From Candidatus Rifleibacteriota bacterium (GTDB lineage Bacteria; Muiribacteriota; Ozemobacteria; Ozemobacterales; Ozemobacteraceae), in the NCBI GenBank assembly GCA_015233565.1, contig JADFXM010000012.1, positions 62,001 to 126,000 of the forward strand: a stretch of DNA of 64,000 bases. The letters run 5' to 3'. This document shows positions 1 to 9,713 of the stretch, in pieces. The position numbers were made by a program, and so were the translations under genes. Numbering within the stretch: position 1 is the first letter of the stretch; each line of letters starts with the position of its first letter. The notes beneath the pieces are model-generated. The model saw nothing but the letters and a program-made list of their open reading frames with translations. It ran no database searches and was not told where the DNA came from.

Positions 1-529
1 AATGATATTCCCAGGTATCTCCTCCGAAAAATGCTTTGTCGGAAAAATCTTCTCGAAAAAAGAAAAATGCTGACAATAACAAAAACATCCCTATGGATGA
101 AAATATTACATGCTTAGGGATGAAAATGGAGTTTCGCACTTTTAGGGGATGTTCCATGTGCGCATTCTCAATTGGTGCAGTGTTGGAGGTAATCAAAGGG
201 CAAAAATTGGCGATATTTCAAAAAATGGCACTAATATCCTGAAACAGTCTTCAACAGAGATTTTTACTCTAATGAAATACTGGCTACGCACTTTTTGAAA
301 AACCGCTTTCTTTTTATTTTCTAGTGGTGATTTTAGAACATTCTCTCGTTGAACACCAGTTTTAAACCTGACAATTTTTTGAATTCCCTTGAAAAACATA
401 AGAGAAAACAATTTGGTTAAATTTGGCACTCGGATGTTCAAATGAGGGTGGCAAACAAATTGTTCTGGAGAAAATCGGTGTTCAATGCTATTCGTAGCCC
501 AAAACGTTAAATTTCACGTAAAATTTGCC
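1..529. other. no gene recognised at left edge
   Basis: The first 529 bases hold only short overlapping reading frames on both strands, with low-complexity translations and no convincing ribosome-binding site. I see no RNA gene, repeat or clear terminator. It is probably the intergenic space between an unseen gene to the left and the leftward gene ending at 530. Confidence 0.5.
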
Positions 530-1396
530 TCAATTCAGTTTTAGAAGCCATCTAAATGTTATTCCAAAAACCAACGCCGAAAGAATATAGACTCCAGCCC
601 ATTTCAAATTGAAATTCCAAATCGCTGCCGACACACTGTCTTGCAAGGACATCTCAATAGAAAGCAACCTTTTTCCTTTGGGACCGGAAGAATTGAAGTC
701 CTTTATCGGATTTGGCGGCCTTCCGGAATTATTGAATATTTCAAATTGAAGGGGATAATTTTTTCCCGCGTAACGGACAACCAGAGTAGTGGGGCCAACT
801 TTTGAAAGTTTGATTTTCCATCTGGCTTCAACTTCCGATTCATTTGTGGTAACAGTTTCAGAAGCATTTTCAGGAATTCCAATCTTTGAGATTGCCGATC
901 CGATGGGGAAAACAGAATCGTTAGGAAGTAGATGCGCAAGACCTTTGGCTCCATCCTCGAAATGGGCCGTTACAAAAATCTCATTTCCAAGCTTTGGAGG
1001 AAGAAAAGATAATCTTGAACCCATCCAAAGTGCCACCAGGCAAATCACTGGGATTGTCCATAGTGACGGAAAAACGGCCTCCCATGCGTAAAGTCCACTT
1101 ATTCGATTCGCTAACGAATTCAACCTTTCAAGCTCACTCTTTTCCGAAGTGTTTTTTTTCAAATTTCCGATTTTTTCCAGGTCTTCTTTTGCATTCTTCA
1201 AAAGCAATTGATTGCTTGAAAATTTAAGGAACAAATTTACACCCAATCCTGTCATCGCACCTATCAAAGCTATAGCCCCAATCGAGGGAAACCGGAAAAT
1301 CCATTTCAAAAAGAAATCCAATATGGGATAAAATAGCTCAAATAAAGGAACAACGATCTTTTCAATTATCCAGATTAAAAAATTCATAGTATTCAC
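530..1396 (-). CDS. membrane protein with Oxa1/EMC3 (DUF106)-like topology
   Basis: A 288-residue integral membrane protein. An N-terminal hydrophobic segment (about residues 5-30) is followed by a second helix (about 38-57), then a charged, lysine/glutamate-rich probable coiled coil (about 60-95), a third helix (about 108-128), a beta-rich domain of about 110 residues and a final helix (about 265-285) ending in WLLKLN. Two helices, a cytosolic coiled coil and a further helix is the layout of the EMC3/TMCO1/DUF106 branch of the Oxa1 superfamily of membrane insertases, but no diagnostic motif was confirmed, so this is topology-based inference. The extra domain before the last helix is not part of the standard family. 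It lies about 50 bases downstream of the dikinase gene on the same strand and may share its transcript. Confidence 0.6.
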   Translation of the reverse strand: MNTMNFLIWIIEKIVVPLFELFYPILDFFLKWIFRFPSIGAIALIGAMTGLGVNLFLKFSSNQLLLKNAKEDLEKIGNLKKNTSEKSELERLNSLANRISGLYAWEAVFPSLWTIPVICLVALWMGSRLSFLPPKLGNEIFVTAHFEDGAKGLAHLLPNDSVFPIGSAISKIGIPENASETVTTNESEVEARWKIKLSKVGPTTLVVRYAGKNYPLQFEIFNNSGRPPNPIKDFNSSGPKGKRLLSIEMSLQDSVSAAIWNFNLKWAGVYILSALVFGITFRWLLKLN

Positions 1397-1445
1397 TCAC
1401 TCTCTTAAAAACTATATAACAGATTATCATTTAACCTAAAGTCAG

Positions 1446-4430
1446 TCACTTCACTATCTCAACTTTTCCGGAATTACCATCGATTTTGACTTCACAGCCG
1501 TCTTGGATTTTTTGGGTGGCTTCTTTAATAACCACTGCCGGAATGCCAAAATCCCGGGCAACAATCGCTCCATGGCTCAACATCCCGCCCCGTTCGACAA
1601 CCAAACCCCGGGCATGTACAAACAATGGAGTCCAACCCGGGTCAGTGGATGTACAAATTATTACATATTTTTGTCCTAGATTAGCTACATCTGAGGGAGA
1701 CTTTACAATTCTAGCTGTGCCAGTGTTCACCCCTGGCGCGATGCCATTTCCAACGAAAACCCCTCCCTCGGAATCCTTGCTAATCTTGGGCTTTCCGAAA
1801 TTATCAAGCTCAGCAACTTTTATCAGCTCAGGAACATCAAGTCGTTGAAGCGACTGCCACCTGATTTTACGACGCTTAATAGCTTCTCTCATTTCACTCT
1901 GCCGCTTGGGAAAATCTGAAAGCTCAGATTTTCTAAGAAAAAACAAATCTCTTCCGAGATCCCATTTTTCGGCCAACTCCTTAAGGACATCACGGACTAA
2001 TGCAATGCTTTTCATGAAATGGTATTTTCCCGTTTCCCGGTATGGAAGGAACTTCAGTGCAGCTTCCATATTCTTGCGTATTTCAGGTTCAAGGGAACTT
2101 GCACAACGTGCTTTCAGCAAATCAGCCAGCGTCCTTTCCACAGCAAGTCTCTCCTGGATCTGCTTTTCATGCATTTCAACCGGAGATAGCCCCGCCATGT
2201 TTCGATAGTTCTCAACAATTTTTTTTGGGAAACCGGGGTCTTCCCCCCACCGGGGTTCTGCAAGCTCAAATTCACCGACAGCTCTGTGTCCGAATTCCCT
2301 TAAAAACTCATCGAACGATTGTTCGTTACGAGAAACTTTGTACAAGGCAATATTAGCTTCAACTGTTTTATCCCCCACAAGTCCTTTCAACAAAGTGCTT
2401 GATATTTGCTTCCCTTCTTCGGGTCCGAAGACAAGCAGAAGGTCCTGTACCAGACGTGAATGATAATATGCAGCAAACATACTTGGCTTTAAAGTTTCCT
2501 TGCCAAATTCATTCAAAACAGCTTCTCTTTCACTAAGTTCATTCAATAATTTCTCATGAGAAAAGGAAGCCAAATTTTCGGATTTTGCTTTTTTGAAATA
2601 TTCATTAAAACGTGGAAGCGTCTCTTCCTCGAAAATGTTCGAAAAATCTCTGGCTGAATTGCGAAAAATTCGGCCTGACTTAAACATCAGATACATATAC
2701 CATGGAAGTTTGATAAGAAAGGAGGGCCCGGCTTTCTCAATATTGAATTTTGTCGGAGCGTTGGTTAAAATGTCAGTTCCGGATGCTGAATCATCCACTT
2801 CGTATTCCAGAGGATAATCACCATAGAAGAGCTCAGCCCCACGCTCAAGATTAACATAAATACGCCCTGCAATGAGCTCAAGAAAACCTTTCTCCAAAAC
2901 TTTTTCGGAAGGAATGAATCCAAGTTCTTTATACATTTTCACAAATCCACCGCTGCCGGACATAAAGTCTCCGATGATATCCCAGGTGAGAGGCAATGGC
3001 GCTGGAAGCGTCTCGGAAAGATTGTACAACGCCCACGCTGCTTTCTTGTTACTTCCGGCCATTTGAGTTAGGAATGCTTTTTCCTCTTCCAAGGCTTTGG
3101 GAATATCTAAGGCAACCTCAAAACCTCGCACAGGACGACTTTGAAGCAATCCAAATTTCCCATCGGAATAACCCCATTCAAGATCTATCGGATGTCCGAA
3201 GTATTTTTCGACCCTCAACCCAAGTTGTACCAGCTCAATTATCTGTTCATCTGACAAACTCTGTAAATTTTCACGGTCTTCAAACGATTGATCAGACAAT
3301 CTCCCGGCACTTTCCTGGACTTGCGATTTATTGCCCTGAAGCTCCGAAGAATCTTTAGACTCCTTAATCTGCACATGAGGTTGACTGCGTGAAACATCAG
3401 TTTGAAGAGCCTCTCCATCTGTCAAATTCAGAGAACCCTCCGGGCGATTTTCCTTGCCCTCCGGCAAACTTCGGGAACCTTCAAGTTTACAACTGTCAAC
3501 TTGGTTCTCAGCAAGTGCCCGAACCTGGACATCCTTTCGGGAAATTTTCTTTTCTATTATTTTCAGGGTATCACGATCTACAATAAACGAATCAGGTTCG
3601 ACACGCCCTCGGACTATTGCTTCCCCAAGCCCTGTGGAAGCCTCGATTATTATTTTTTTGGTATCGAAATCTGTCGGGGAAATGGAAAATAGCACCCCGG
3701 AATATTCCGATGGGAACATAGATTGCACTGTCACAGCAGTACCAGGAAGCCCTCTGATATTATGACGCTCCCGATATTGCAACGCTCTTTCAGAATTCCA
3801 GGATTGAAAAACCGCAATTATTGATTTTACAAGCATGTCCCAGGGATCAGTGGGAAACTTTCGACCGCCTTTTTTTTCGATTCCTGCTATTATCTCCAAA
3901 ACTCTTTCTCTGGATGACAATTGCGAGGGGAGCGATTTTTCTATGGAGGAAATCAATTTTTCATCAATATTCAGAACCGTTTCTGAAAAAAGTTGTACAA
4001 AATCACGGTATGTATTCCAAAACCCCTGTTTATCCTGATAAAATTGCTCCAAATCAGGATTCAAACCAACATTAAGCACTGTATCCATCATTCCCGGCAT
4101 TGAAAGAGCTGCTCCACTCCTTACTGAAACAAGAAGTGGCCTCGGTCCGACCCCGAGTTTTCGGCTGATTAGGTTTTCCAGCCAAGAAAGAGCTGTCTTG
4201 ACTTCATCAAGAAGACCTTCCGGGACTAACTGATTATTTTCATAAAAGCTTTTGCACATTTCAGTTGAAATCGTGAATCCAGGGGGGACATTGAGGCCAG
4301 CGCTACTCATTGAAGCAAGGCTTGCTCCTTTTCCACCAAGGATCTCCTTAGCTGGGATTTCCATATCAGTTTTTCCGCCGAAAAAGAAAATCTTAGATGA
4401 TTTGGGAGAGAGATTCGCGCTTTCCATCAA
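1446..4430 (-). CDS. PEP/pyruvate-binding dikinase, rifampicin-phosphotransferase-like layout
   Basis: A 994-residue multidomain phosphotransferase. The N-terminus is an ATP-binding domain of pyruvate phosphate dikinase type: a glycine-rich start (GGKGASLASM), VPPGFTIST, and the PPDK-like SMPGMMDTVLN. A low-complexity, Ser/Glu/Gln-rich stretch (about residues 300-390) interrupts this domain before its closing motif (DLEWGYSDGKFGLLQSRPV). The middle carries a GHR...ELAEPRWGEDP-type motif seen in PEP-utilising and rifampicin phosphotransferase proteins. The C-terminus is the swivelling phosphohistidine domain with GGMLSHGAIVAR; the catalytic His is H953. The PEP/pyruvate-binding TIM barrel of true PPDK or PEP synthase is absent, so the final acceptor is unlikely to be pyruvate. 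Family knowledge suggests ATP-dependent transfer through the histidine to a small molecule; the substrate cannot be read from the sequence. Its start overlaps the stop of the upstream propeller gene by 4 bases, so the two are translationally coupled. Confidence 0.85.
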   Translation of the reverse strand: MMESANLSPKSSKIFFFGGKTDMEIPAKEILGGKGASLASMSSAGLNVPPGFTISTEMCKSFYENNQLVPEGLLDEVKTALSWLENLISRKLGVGPRPLLVSVRSGAALSMPGMMDTVLNVGLNPDLEQFYQDKQGFWNTYRDFVQLFSETVLNIDEKLISSIEKSLPSQLSSRERVLEIIAGIEKKGGRKFPTDPWDMLVKSIIAVFQSWNSERALQYRERHNIRGLPGTAVTVQSMFPSEYSGVLFSISPTDFDTKKIIIEASTGLGEAIVRGRVEPDSFIVDRDTLKIIEKKISRKDVQVRALAENQVDSCKLEGSRSLPEGKENRPEGSLNLTDGEALQTDVSRSQPHVQIKESKDSSELQGNKSQVQESAGRLSDQSFEDRENLQSLSDEQIIELVQLGLRVEKYFGHPIDLEWGYSDGKFGLLQSRPVRGFEVALDIPKALEEEKAFLTQMAGSNKKAAWALYNLSETLPAPLPLTWDIIGDFMSGSGGFVKMYKELGFIPSEKVLEKGFLELIAGRIYVNLERGAELFYGDYPLEYEVDDSASGTDILTNAPTKFNIEKAGPSFLIKLPWYMYLMFKSGRIFRNSARDFSNIFEEETLPRFNEYFKKAKSENLASFSHEKLLNELSEREAVLNEFGKETLKPSMFAAYYHSRLVQDLLLVFGPEEGKQISSTLLKGLVGDKTVEANIALYKVSRNEQSFDEFLREFGHRAVGEFELAEPRWGEDPGFPKKIVENYRNMAGLSPVEMHEKQIQERLAVERTLADLLKARCASSLEPEIRKNMEAALKFLPYRETGKYHFMKSIALVRDVLKELAEKWDLGRDLFFLRKSELSDFPKRQSEMREAIKRRKIRWQSLQRLDVPELIKVAELDNFGKPKISKDSEGGVFVGNGIAPGVNTGTARIVKSPSDVANLGQKYVIICTSTDPGWTPLFVHARGLVVERGGMLSHGAIVARDFGIPAVVIKEATQKIQDGCEVKIDGNSGKVEIVK

Positions 4431-7400
4431 TTTAACCCTCCGTTTTTTTCCTTTTCGCCAATTTCAATCAATCCAAGTTTTTCCGTTAATAAAAACATTT
4501 TTCGGGACAAAACCAATGGCTGAGAAAGTGGTTTCCCAAATGAAGTTGAACCAGTCGCGAGGTATTCCCAGGGCGTTGTATCAGCAATTGAATTCCATGC
4601 ACCAGCTCGATTTTCTGATGCATACAGTACAATTCCTTCCCCAACCGCGGGAAGAACGGTATTTGAACCGCAATTGTGGGGTTCATCGCTCATTAGATCA
4701 CCTTTTTTCAAGGAATAACCGTAAAGTTTACCTTCCAGGGTTGGAACCGCCAAAAACTCGACAGACAAAATTCCACCGGCAAACGGATTACCAGGAATGT
4801 TCTGCTCCCAGACGCTTTCACCATCTGCCACATCATAACAGACAACTTTTCCTTTCTTCTCACCGGAAGCCCCATAAACCAGGAAAATCCCATTCTCCGA
4901 AAAAACCGGTGCTCCCGTGGGAATCTGAGGAAGCGTCTTTTTCCATATGATCCCACCACTGGAATCGTCTAAACAAACCAATTGAGGTTTTCGACCCTCC
5001 AGAACCGCTACAGTGAGATCATTTGAGGATGACAGCGGAAACAAAACATTTTCAAAAAGTTGCACCCGCCATTTCTCGTTTCCAGTTTTCGAATCAAAAG
5101 AATGAATAATCCCTGATTTAGATGTCGCTAATATATTTTCAGGGTTTGGAAGATTAATATAGAAATCATCTCTCTCGTTGATGGTTTTCTGCCAAAGCTG
5201 CTCCCCACTTCCCTCATTAAAAGCCAATAAAAGGGCATTGGAAGAGCTATCCCGAGCTGACGCAAAAACATCGTTTTTGGTTACCACTAGTTCTCGAATT
5301 GGTACATCCGTATTTTTCTTCCAGATGATTGTTCCTTTTGATGGGTCAACCTTTGCAACAAAATTATTCCCCGATTCCAGTTCTCTTCCATGAACAAAGA
5401 TTCCTGTTTCGTTTGCAGCCAAACTAGCGCTCACTTCATAATTTGCAGGCGGAAACGCCTGCCAGAGTATTGCTGCAGAAGATGAACTCTCAATATTTGG
5501 AGCACCGAGGGAATCAGCTTCGCCTGTCCGGCCTGCATTTCCATTCCTGCCACTCCAGATTCTGGGTTCTGGTTTTTCTTCATTTGTAACATCTCCTTCA
5601 CCGATACAGGAAAATCCGAGGCGATCTGACCCCACAAATATTCGACCGGTGGCGATATCTGTAGAGCAGAGCATCGCTCGTCCAGGAGTTAAATTATAAG
5701 ACCATTGCAGGGAATTCGTCTGCCGATCCAAACAGATTACTTTTCCCAGATTGTTGGTTACATAAATCCCATTTTCAGTAACCGACGGGGAGCAAACCAT
5801 AGGCGATCCTAATGGAACTTTCTTTATCAAGGAACCATCTTCAGCTTTTAAAACGTACAAACTTCCGTCCCTGGAGCAAGCATAGGCACGGCCATCTTTC
5901 ACCGGCACACATCCAATAACCGAGTCATTCGGTTTAAACGTCCAGGATTCCTTCCCATCAGAAAGTCCCAAACATGCCACCATACCGACTGGCTTGGCGT
6001 CGCTCTTAATCATGTCCCCGTTGCCCAAACCAATGATAACGTGATTATCGAAAATAGTTGGAGAGCCAAACGCAGGAAACTTAGTTGAATATTCCCAAAT
6101 TTTTTCACCATTCTCAGCGTTACAACAAACTACTTTGTTGCCATCAACTCCGCAACCGAAAATTACGCAGGGAATTTTTTTCCCCTCTTTCGAAATGTAA
6201 CCGCCAATTGGCGAACTTTCAACATCCGGAAGGGAATTCCCCACTTCAATTTTTATTCCGGAAGTCTTAATTTGCTTCTTTTTTGTTCTTTCATCCACTA
6301 TTTGTTGGTCCTCGATCACCACTTTTCCGTAAACTGAACGTTCAAAACCGTTTCCTTGATTCAGAGGTGGTTGTGGTGGATTCGGAGATTCGATAAAGTT
6401 GGATAAAGCCAAAGTAATAATGCCTGTTTCTGCATAAGTTTGACCTATTACAACCACTTTTCCAGTTGCCAAAACATTTTTTCCCGCTAATTGGCGAAGT
6501 TTTTCCGGGACTCCGTCTTCAAGAACATAGTAAGAATTAAAGCCATCAAGGTGCCATTGGACTTTCCCTGTTTCAAGATCAGCACACCACAAGCCATCAT
6601 CACCAGACCCCACATATACCTTTCCTTCAAAAATACAGGGGCTGCTTTCAACGTGGCAAAGAGCCTGTAAAACCCATACAACTTTCGGCTTTCCCTTCCC
6701 GGGATTTTTGTAGGTTGGTTCAAGATCAAGGCAGGTAATTCGTCCCAAATCGGTATGGAAACCTTCTCCGATGACAAGATATCTTGGTATGATTTTCCCG
6801 GTGGAATCCTTGCTGTAAATTCCTCCCAATGCAGGAGATGAAAAGATCGGGTTGAATGTGCCTCCCGGCAAGTCCGCACCGTCATAGACCCAAACAAGGC
6901 CACCGGTGTCAGTATCCCGACAAACTATTGTTCCAGTGCATTTTCCAACCGCTTTCAATACATAGGTTCCATAGTATACCCGATTGCCCACAATGGCAGG
7001 GCAGCAATCAATCGATTCATCCTTCCGGCCTATCCGATTCCACAAGATTGTAGGGGCTTTTAATGGCCCCACAGAACCAGGAACACAACCAAGCCTCTCC
7101 GGGCCACCCCCTACCGCTGTCCATGGAACACCACCTTTTAATTTCCCAATAGTTTCTGTGGAAAACTGATCTAAGGTCCAAAATCCAAAATAAACACAAC
7201 AAAGAATCAAAAGAAGCGTTATTTTATGAACCCAGGCATATTTAAAAATAAATCGATATGTCTCAGGTTTCAGAAGGGCTATTGCCATTGCTCCCAAAAG
7301 CCCTAATAACTGTGGGAGTATAGCTAAAAGAGCTTGAACAGGGCCAATTACTGCTGGAATTACACCCAAGACAGGCTTACAGCAACACATTAACGAAAAG

Positions 7401-7432
7401 AATGCCACCCCAAGGAAAATTTGTTTTCTCAT
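4427..7432 (-). CDS. membrane-anchored PQQ-like beta-propeller protein
   Basis: A 1,001-residue protein. The first about 95 residues contain a hydrophobic leader and two further hydrophobic segments; the remainder is a large extracytoplasmic region made of PQQ-like propeller blades, with recurring features such as VVCRDTDTGGLVWVY, VVCCNAENGEKIWEY, LYVLKAEDGSLIKKV and VVCYDVADGESVWEQ. There are enough blades for two propellers, separated near residue 600 by a Glu/Pro-rich linker (about KPEPRIWSGRNGNAGR). No dehydrogenase active-site residues were recognised, so a structural, binding or BamB-like role is more likely than a PQQ enzyme. It is the first gene of a leftward pair: its last codons overlap the start of the dikinase gene by 4 bases. 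Confidence 0.85.
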   Translation of the reverse strand: MRKQIFLGVAFFSLMCCCKPVLGVIPAVIGPVQALLAILPQLLGLLGAMAIALLKPETYRFIFKYAWVHKITLLLILCCVYFGFWTLDQFSTETIGKLKGGVPWTAVGGGPERLGCVPGSVGPLKAPTILWNRIGRKDESIDCCPAIVGNRVYYGTYVLKAVGKCTGTIVCRDTDTGGLVWVYDGADLPGGTFNPIFSSPALGGIYSKDSTGKIIPRYLVIGEGFHTDLGRITCLDLEPTYKNPGKGKPKVVWVLQALCHVESSPCIFEGKVYVGSGDDGLWCADLETGKVQWHLDGFNSYYVLEDGVPEKLRQLAGKNVLATGKVVVIGQTYAETGIITLALSNFIESPNPPQPPLNQGNGFERSVYGKVVIEDQQIVDERTKKKQIKTSGIKIEVGNSLPDVESSPIGGYISKEGKKIPCVIFGCGVDGNKVVCCNAENGEKIWEYSTKFPAFGSPTIFDNHVIIGLGNGDMIKSDAKPVGMVACLGLSDGKESWTFKPNDSVIGCVPVKDGRAYACSRDGSLYVLKAEDGSLIKKVPLGSPMVCSPSVTENGIYVTNNLGKVICLDRQTNSLQWSYNLTPGRAMLCSTDIATGRIFVGSDRLGFSCIGEGDVTNEEKPEPRIWSGRNGNAGRTGEADSLGAPNIESSSSAAILWQAFPPANYEVSASLAANETGIFVHGRELESGNNFVAKVDPSKGTIIWKKNTDVPIRELVVTKNDVFASARDSSSNALLLAFNEGSGEQLWQKTINERDDFYINLPNPENILATSKSGIIHSFDSKTGNEKWRVQLFENVLFPLSSSNDLTVAVLEGRKPQLVCLDDSSGGIIWKKTLPQIPTGAPVFSENGIFLVYGASGEKKGKVVCYDVADGESVWEQNIPGNPFAGGILSVEFLAVPTLEGKLYGYSLKKGDLMSDEPHNCGSNTVLPAVGEGIVLYASENRAGAWNSIADTTPWEYLATGSTSFGKPLSQPLVLSRKMFLLTEKLGLIEIGEKEKNGGLN

Positions 7433-7756
7433 AATCTTCTTCTTATTTAAATTAAATTATTCCTGAAATTCTTCACTAACTGCCCCAAATCTTAATCCAG
7501 GAGCCAATAATTCTTTCGGGGCCGGTATTAGAGACGAGTGTAAATAGCCGAGTCTGAAAAAATTTTAAATTTGCATTTGACTCTTAAATTAAAAATCGAT
7601 GTACTCACTCTCAGAAATGGCCAAACCCTTCCGCACTGGTCTTACCAAAAAACTTATCCTGGTCTGACCTAGGTAACCCGGTTTAGCTTTATTTGGCGGT
7701 AAATTGCCTGACTCGCAATTACACCACCCTCGAAATACTTCGCTGATAACTTCCGG
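7433..7756. other. intergenic, nothing recognised
   Basis: About 320 bases between the propeller gene and pssA, both leftward. It should contain the promoter of the propeller-dikinase pair, but I could not pick out a convincing -35/-10 pair. Reading frames here are short and overlap the end of pssA in another frame. Confidence 0.4.
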
Positions 7757-8659
7757 TTAAATTGAGGGGAGAGTTGATGGTACGGAAGTTTTTTTCTTAA
7801 GTAACCCACCAAGCTTCCTGAAGAACCACACGAATAATCCATACAACGCAAATCCCCAGGAATAAAGGAAAAGAGCAACAGGAGGGATCAGTACCAGAGA
7901 GAAAACGAAAATCAATACTATAAACTTTCTCTGGTTTGAAGTCTTCGGAGATTTTTTTAAAGCCGGATACTCAATTGTACTTACCATTAAAAACGATGTA
8001 ATAATAACAATTATCGGAATAATAGAATCCGGAATTTTGAAAAGGGTAAAAAATTGCATCTCAAAAATTGTCAAAGTACAAAGTATTCCAGCTCCTGCTG
8101 GAATTGGTAAACCGGTAAAGACATCTTTGTCGGAGGGGGGAGTAATATTAAACCGCGCCAACCTCAGAGCGCCACATAGGACAAACAGGGAAGTTGAAAA
8201 AAGCCCTATTAAACGATAATCTGAGAGATACCGATTGAAAACAAGAAACGCCGGAGCCACGCCAAAGCTTACAAGGTCAGCCAAGGAATCCAGTTCAGCA
8301 CCGAATTTGGAAGTAACCGAAGTTAAGCGAGCTATCCGACCATCGAGAATGTCAAAGATAACAGCTAAAACTATTATCCACCCGGCTGCTAAAAACTCCT
8401 CACGCGAAGAAAAAATTATCGATAAATATCCGCAAAGCAAATTCAATGATGTACAAACATTTGGCAAGACCGATAGATGCCTTAATTTATTAGGTTTAGG
8501 AGAAGGTGAAGCATTTATCGCAACTGTGGATACAGCAGCAGATTGGTCTGAAGGCATTTGACTATTTGCCACAGTGCCACTCTGCAAAGAAATGGGTTGA
8601 CTAATCGTTGATTCAGGTGGCTTTGTAAAGCTACCATCATTATTTTTTTCTTCTTGCAA
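7757..8659 (-). CDS. pssA: CDP-diacylglycerol--serine O-phosphatidyltransferase
   Basis: This 300-residue integral membrane enzyme condenses CDP-diacylglycerol with L-serine to give phosphatidylserine and CMP. The CDP-alcohol phosphatidyltransferase signature is complete: D103..D106-G107..A110-R111...G120...D124...D128 (DILDGRIAR and GAELDSLAD). About eight hydrophobic segments follow the first 60 residues, which form a polar, Ser/Pro-rich extension longer than in typical PssA. The chosen start is a TTG, with GGGAGG about 11 bases upstream, and it overlaps the end of psd by 20 bases; an internal ATG at codon 35 is the alternative. With psd immediately upstream it makes a two-step phosphatidylethanolamine operon. 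Confidence 0.93.
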   Translation of the reverse strand: MQEEKNNDGSFTKPPESTISQPISLQSGTVANSQMPSDQSAAVSTVAINASPSPKPNKLRHLSVLPNVCTSLNLLCGYLSIIFSSREEFLAAGWIIVLAVIFDILDGRIARLTSVTSKFGAELDSLADLVSFGVAPAFLVFNRYLSDYRLIGLFSTSLFVLCGALRLARFNITPPSDKDVFTGLPIPAGAGILCTLTIFEMQFFTLFKIPDSIIPIIVIITSFLMVSTIEYPALKKSPKTSNQRKFIVLIFVFSLVLIPPVALFLYSWGFALYGLFVWFFRKLGGLLKKKTSVPSTLPSI

Positions 8660-9302
8660 TGACCGTGGATCCTCCCTGTACTTTTTGTCCTGGTTTAACT
8701 TCGATGGTTGTTCCAGGGGGCATATACAACTCTGTTCTTGAGCCGAAACGAATTAAACCAAATCTCTCACCTTTTTCAAGAGCATCTCCCGGATTATTCC
8801 AACAAATTATTCTTCTTGCAATTATTCCGGCAATCTGCCTGACGAGAACCTTGAAATCACCATCGGTAATCCCGATAGAATTTTGCTCATTGTCTTCAGA
8901 AGCTTTGTCCAAATTCGCCGGAAAAAATTTTCCGGGGTTGTAATTCCGATAAACTATCTTTCCATTAATCGGAGAACGATTAATGTGTACATTAAAAATT
9001 GAAAGGAAAATGGCAACCCTTTTTGCAGGACCGTTGAAAAAGGGAGCATTCGGAACATCATCGATTTTTAACACTGTTCCGTCAGCGGGTGAAACAATTG
9101 CATTCTCATCCTGAGGAATTACTCTTTCAGGATCACGAAAGAAATAAAGGGTAAAAAGAGCTAAAATGCTAAACATGTAGCCAATCGATTTGAAAAGTCT
9201 TCCCAAAAAAGGAAAGCTCTTTCCTAGATAATTGAATATATAGCTACCGAAAGCAAAGATTACGGTAAACGGAAACGCTTCCGGATGAATTGGACTGCGC
9301 AT
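8640..9302 (-). CDS. psd: phosphatidylserine decarboxylase proenzyme (short PSD-A type)
   Basis: A 220-residue pyruvoyl-dependent decarboxylase that converts phosphatidylserine to phosphatidylethanolamine at the membrane. A hydrophobic N-terminal segment (about residues 8-55) precedes the catalytic domain. The self-cleavage site is G187-S188 in the motif RFGSRTEL, where the serine becomes the pyruvoyl group; D74 (SPADG) and H106 (NVHINR) fit the family's Asp-His-Ser autocatalytic set. The length and the FGS rather than LGST motif mark the short archaetidylserine/PSD-A-like class. It is the first gene of the psd-pssA operon, overlapping pssA by 20 bases. Confidence 0.94.
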   Translation of the reverse strand: MRSPIHPEAFPFTVIFAFGSYIFNYLGKSFPFLGRLFKSIGYMFSILALFTLYFFRDPERVIPQDENAIVSPADGTVLKIDDVPNAPFFNGPAKRVAIFLSIFNVHINRSPINGKIVYRNYNPGKFFPANLDKASEDNEQNSIGITDGDFKVLVRQIAGIIARRIICWNNPGDALEKGERFGLIRFGSRTELYMPPGTTIEVKPGQKVQGGSTVIARRKK

Positions 9303-9713
9303 TTATTACCTCAAAAAAATTGAGAATATTAGAATCCGGGGACTCTCACTAAAGCACTCTTGGTCGAAACGTTCATTCTGGTCCGGCAAAGTCACTCGTT
9401 TTGAGTCATTCAACGAGTTTCTCCGCAAGCACGCCTGATTGCTCATATCGAGCTTGTCAAAACGTTTAGCTGAGCCTTTCGAAGCACTCTGGAAGTTTGC
9501 ATAATTTAATATGTTCCTTAGGGATGATACGAAATTTGATTATATTTTTTCTTAGCAAATGGTGTCAAGTCAAAAAAGGTGATAAAATATATTTTCTAAG
9601 GAGAAAGTTGGAAAAAAAATGATCTTCGCTTAAAGACGAATGTTTCGATTTCTCCTGATGACGAGGGTTAAACCTTCACGAAACATGACGCTGGATTAGA
9701 AAGGGGATTAACT
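9303..9713. other. divergent intergenic region between psd and NHL gene
   Basis: About 410 bases separating the leftward psd operon from a rightward gene. It must hold promoters for both directions. A TAAAAT-like -10 (around 9585) is present before the rightward gene but lacks a clear -35. No RNA gene or repeat was recognised. Confidence 0.4.

Noticed and set aside
193..441. 82-codon leftward frame near the left edge
   Set aside because: Basic, low-complexity product with no ribosome site; looks like a chance frame in AT-rich DNA.
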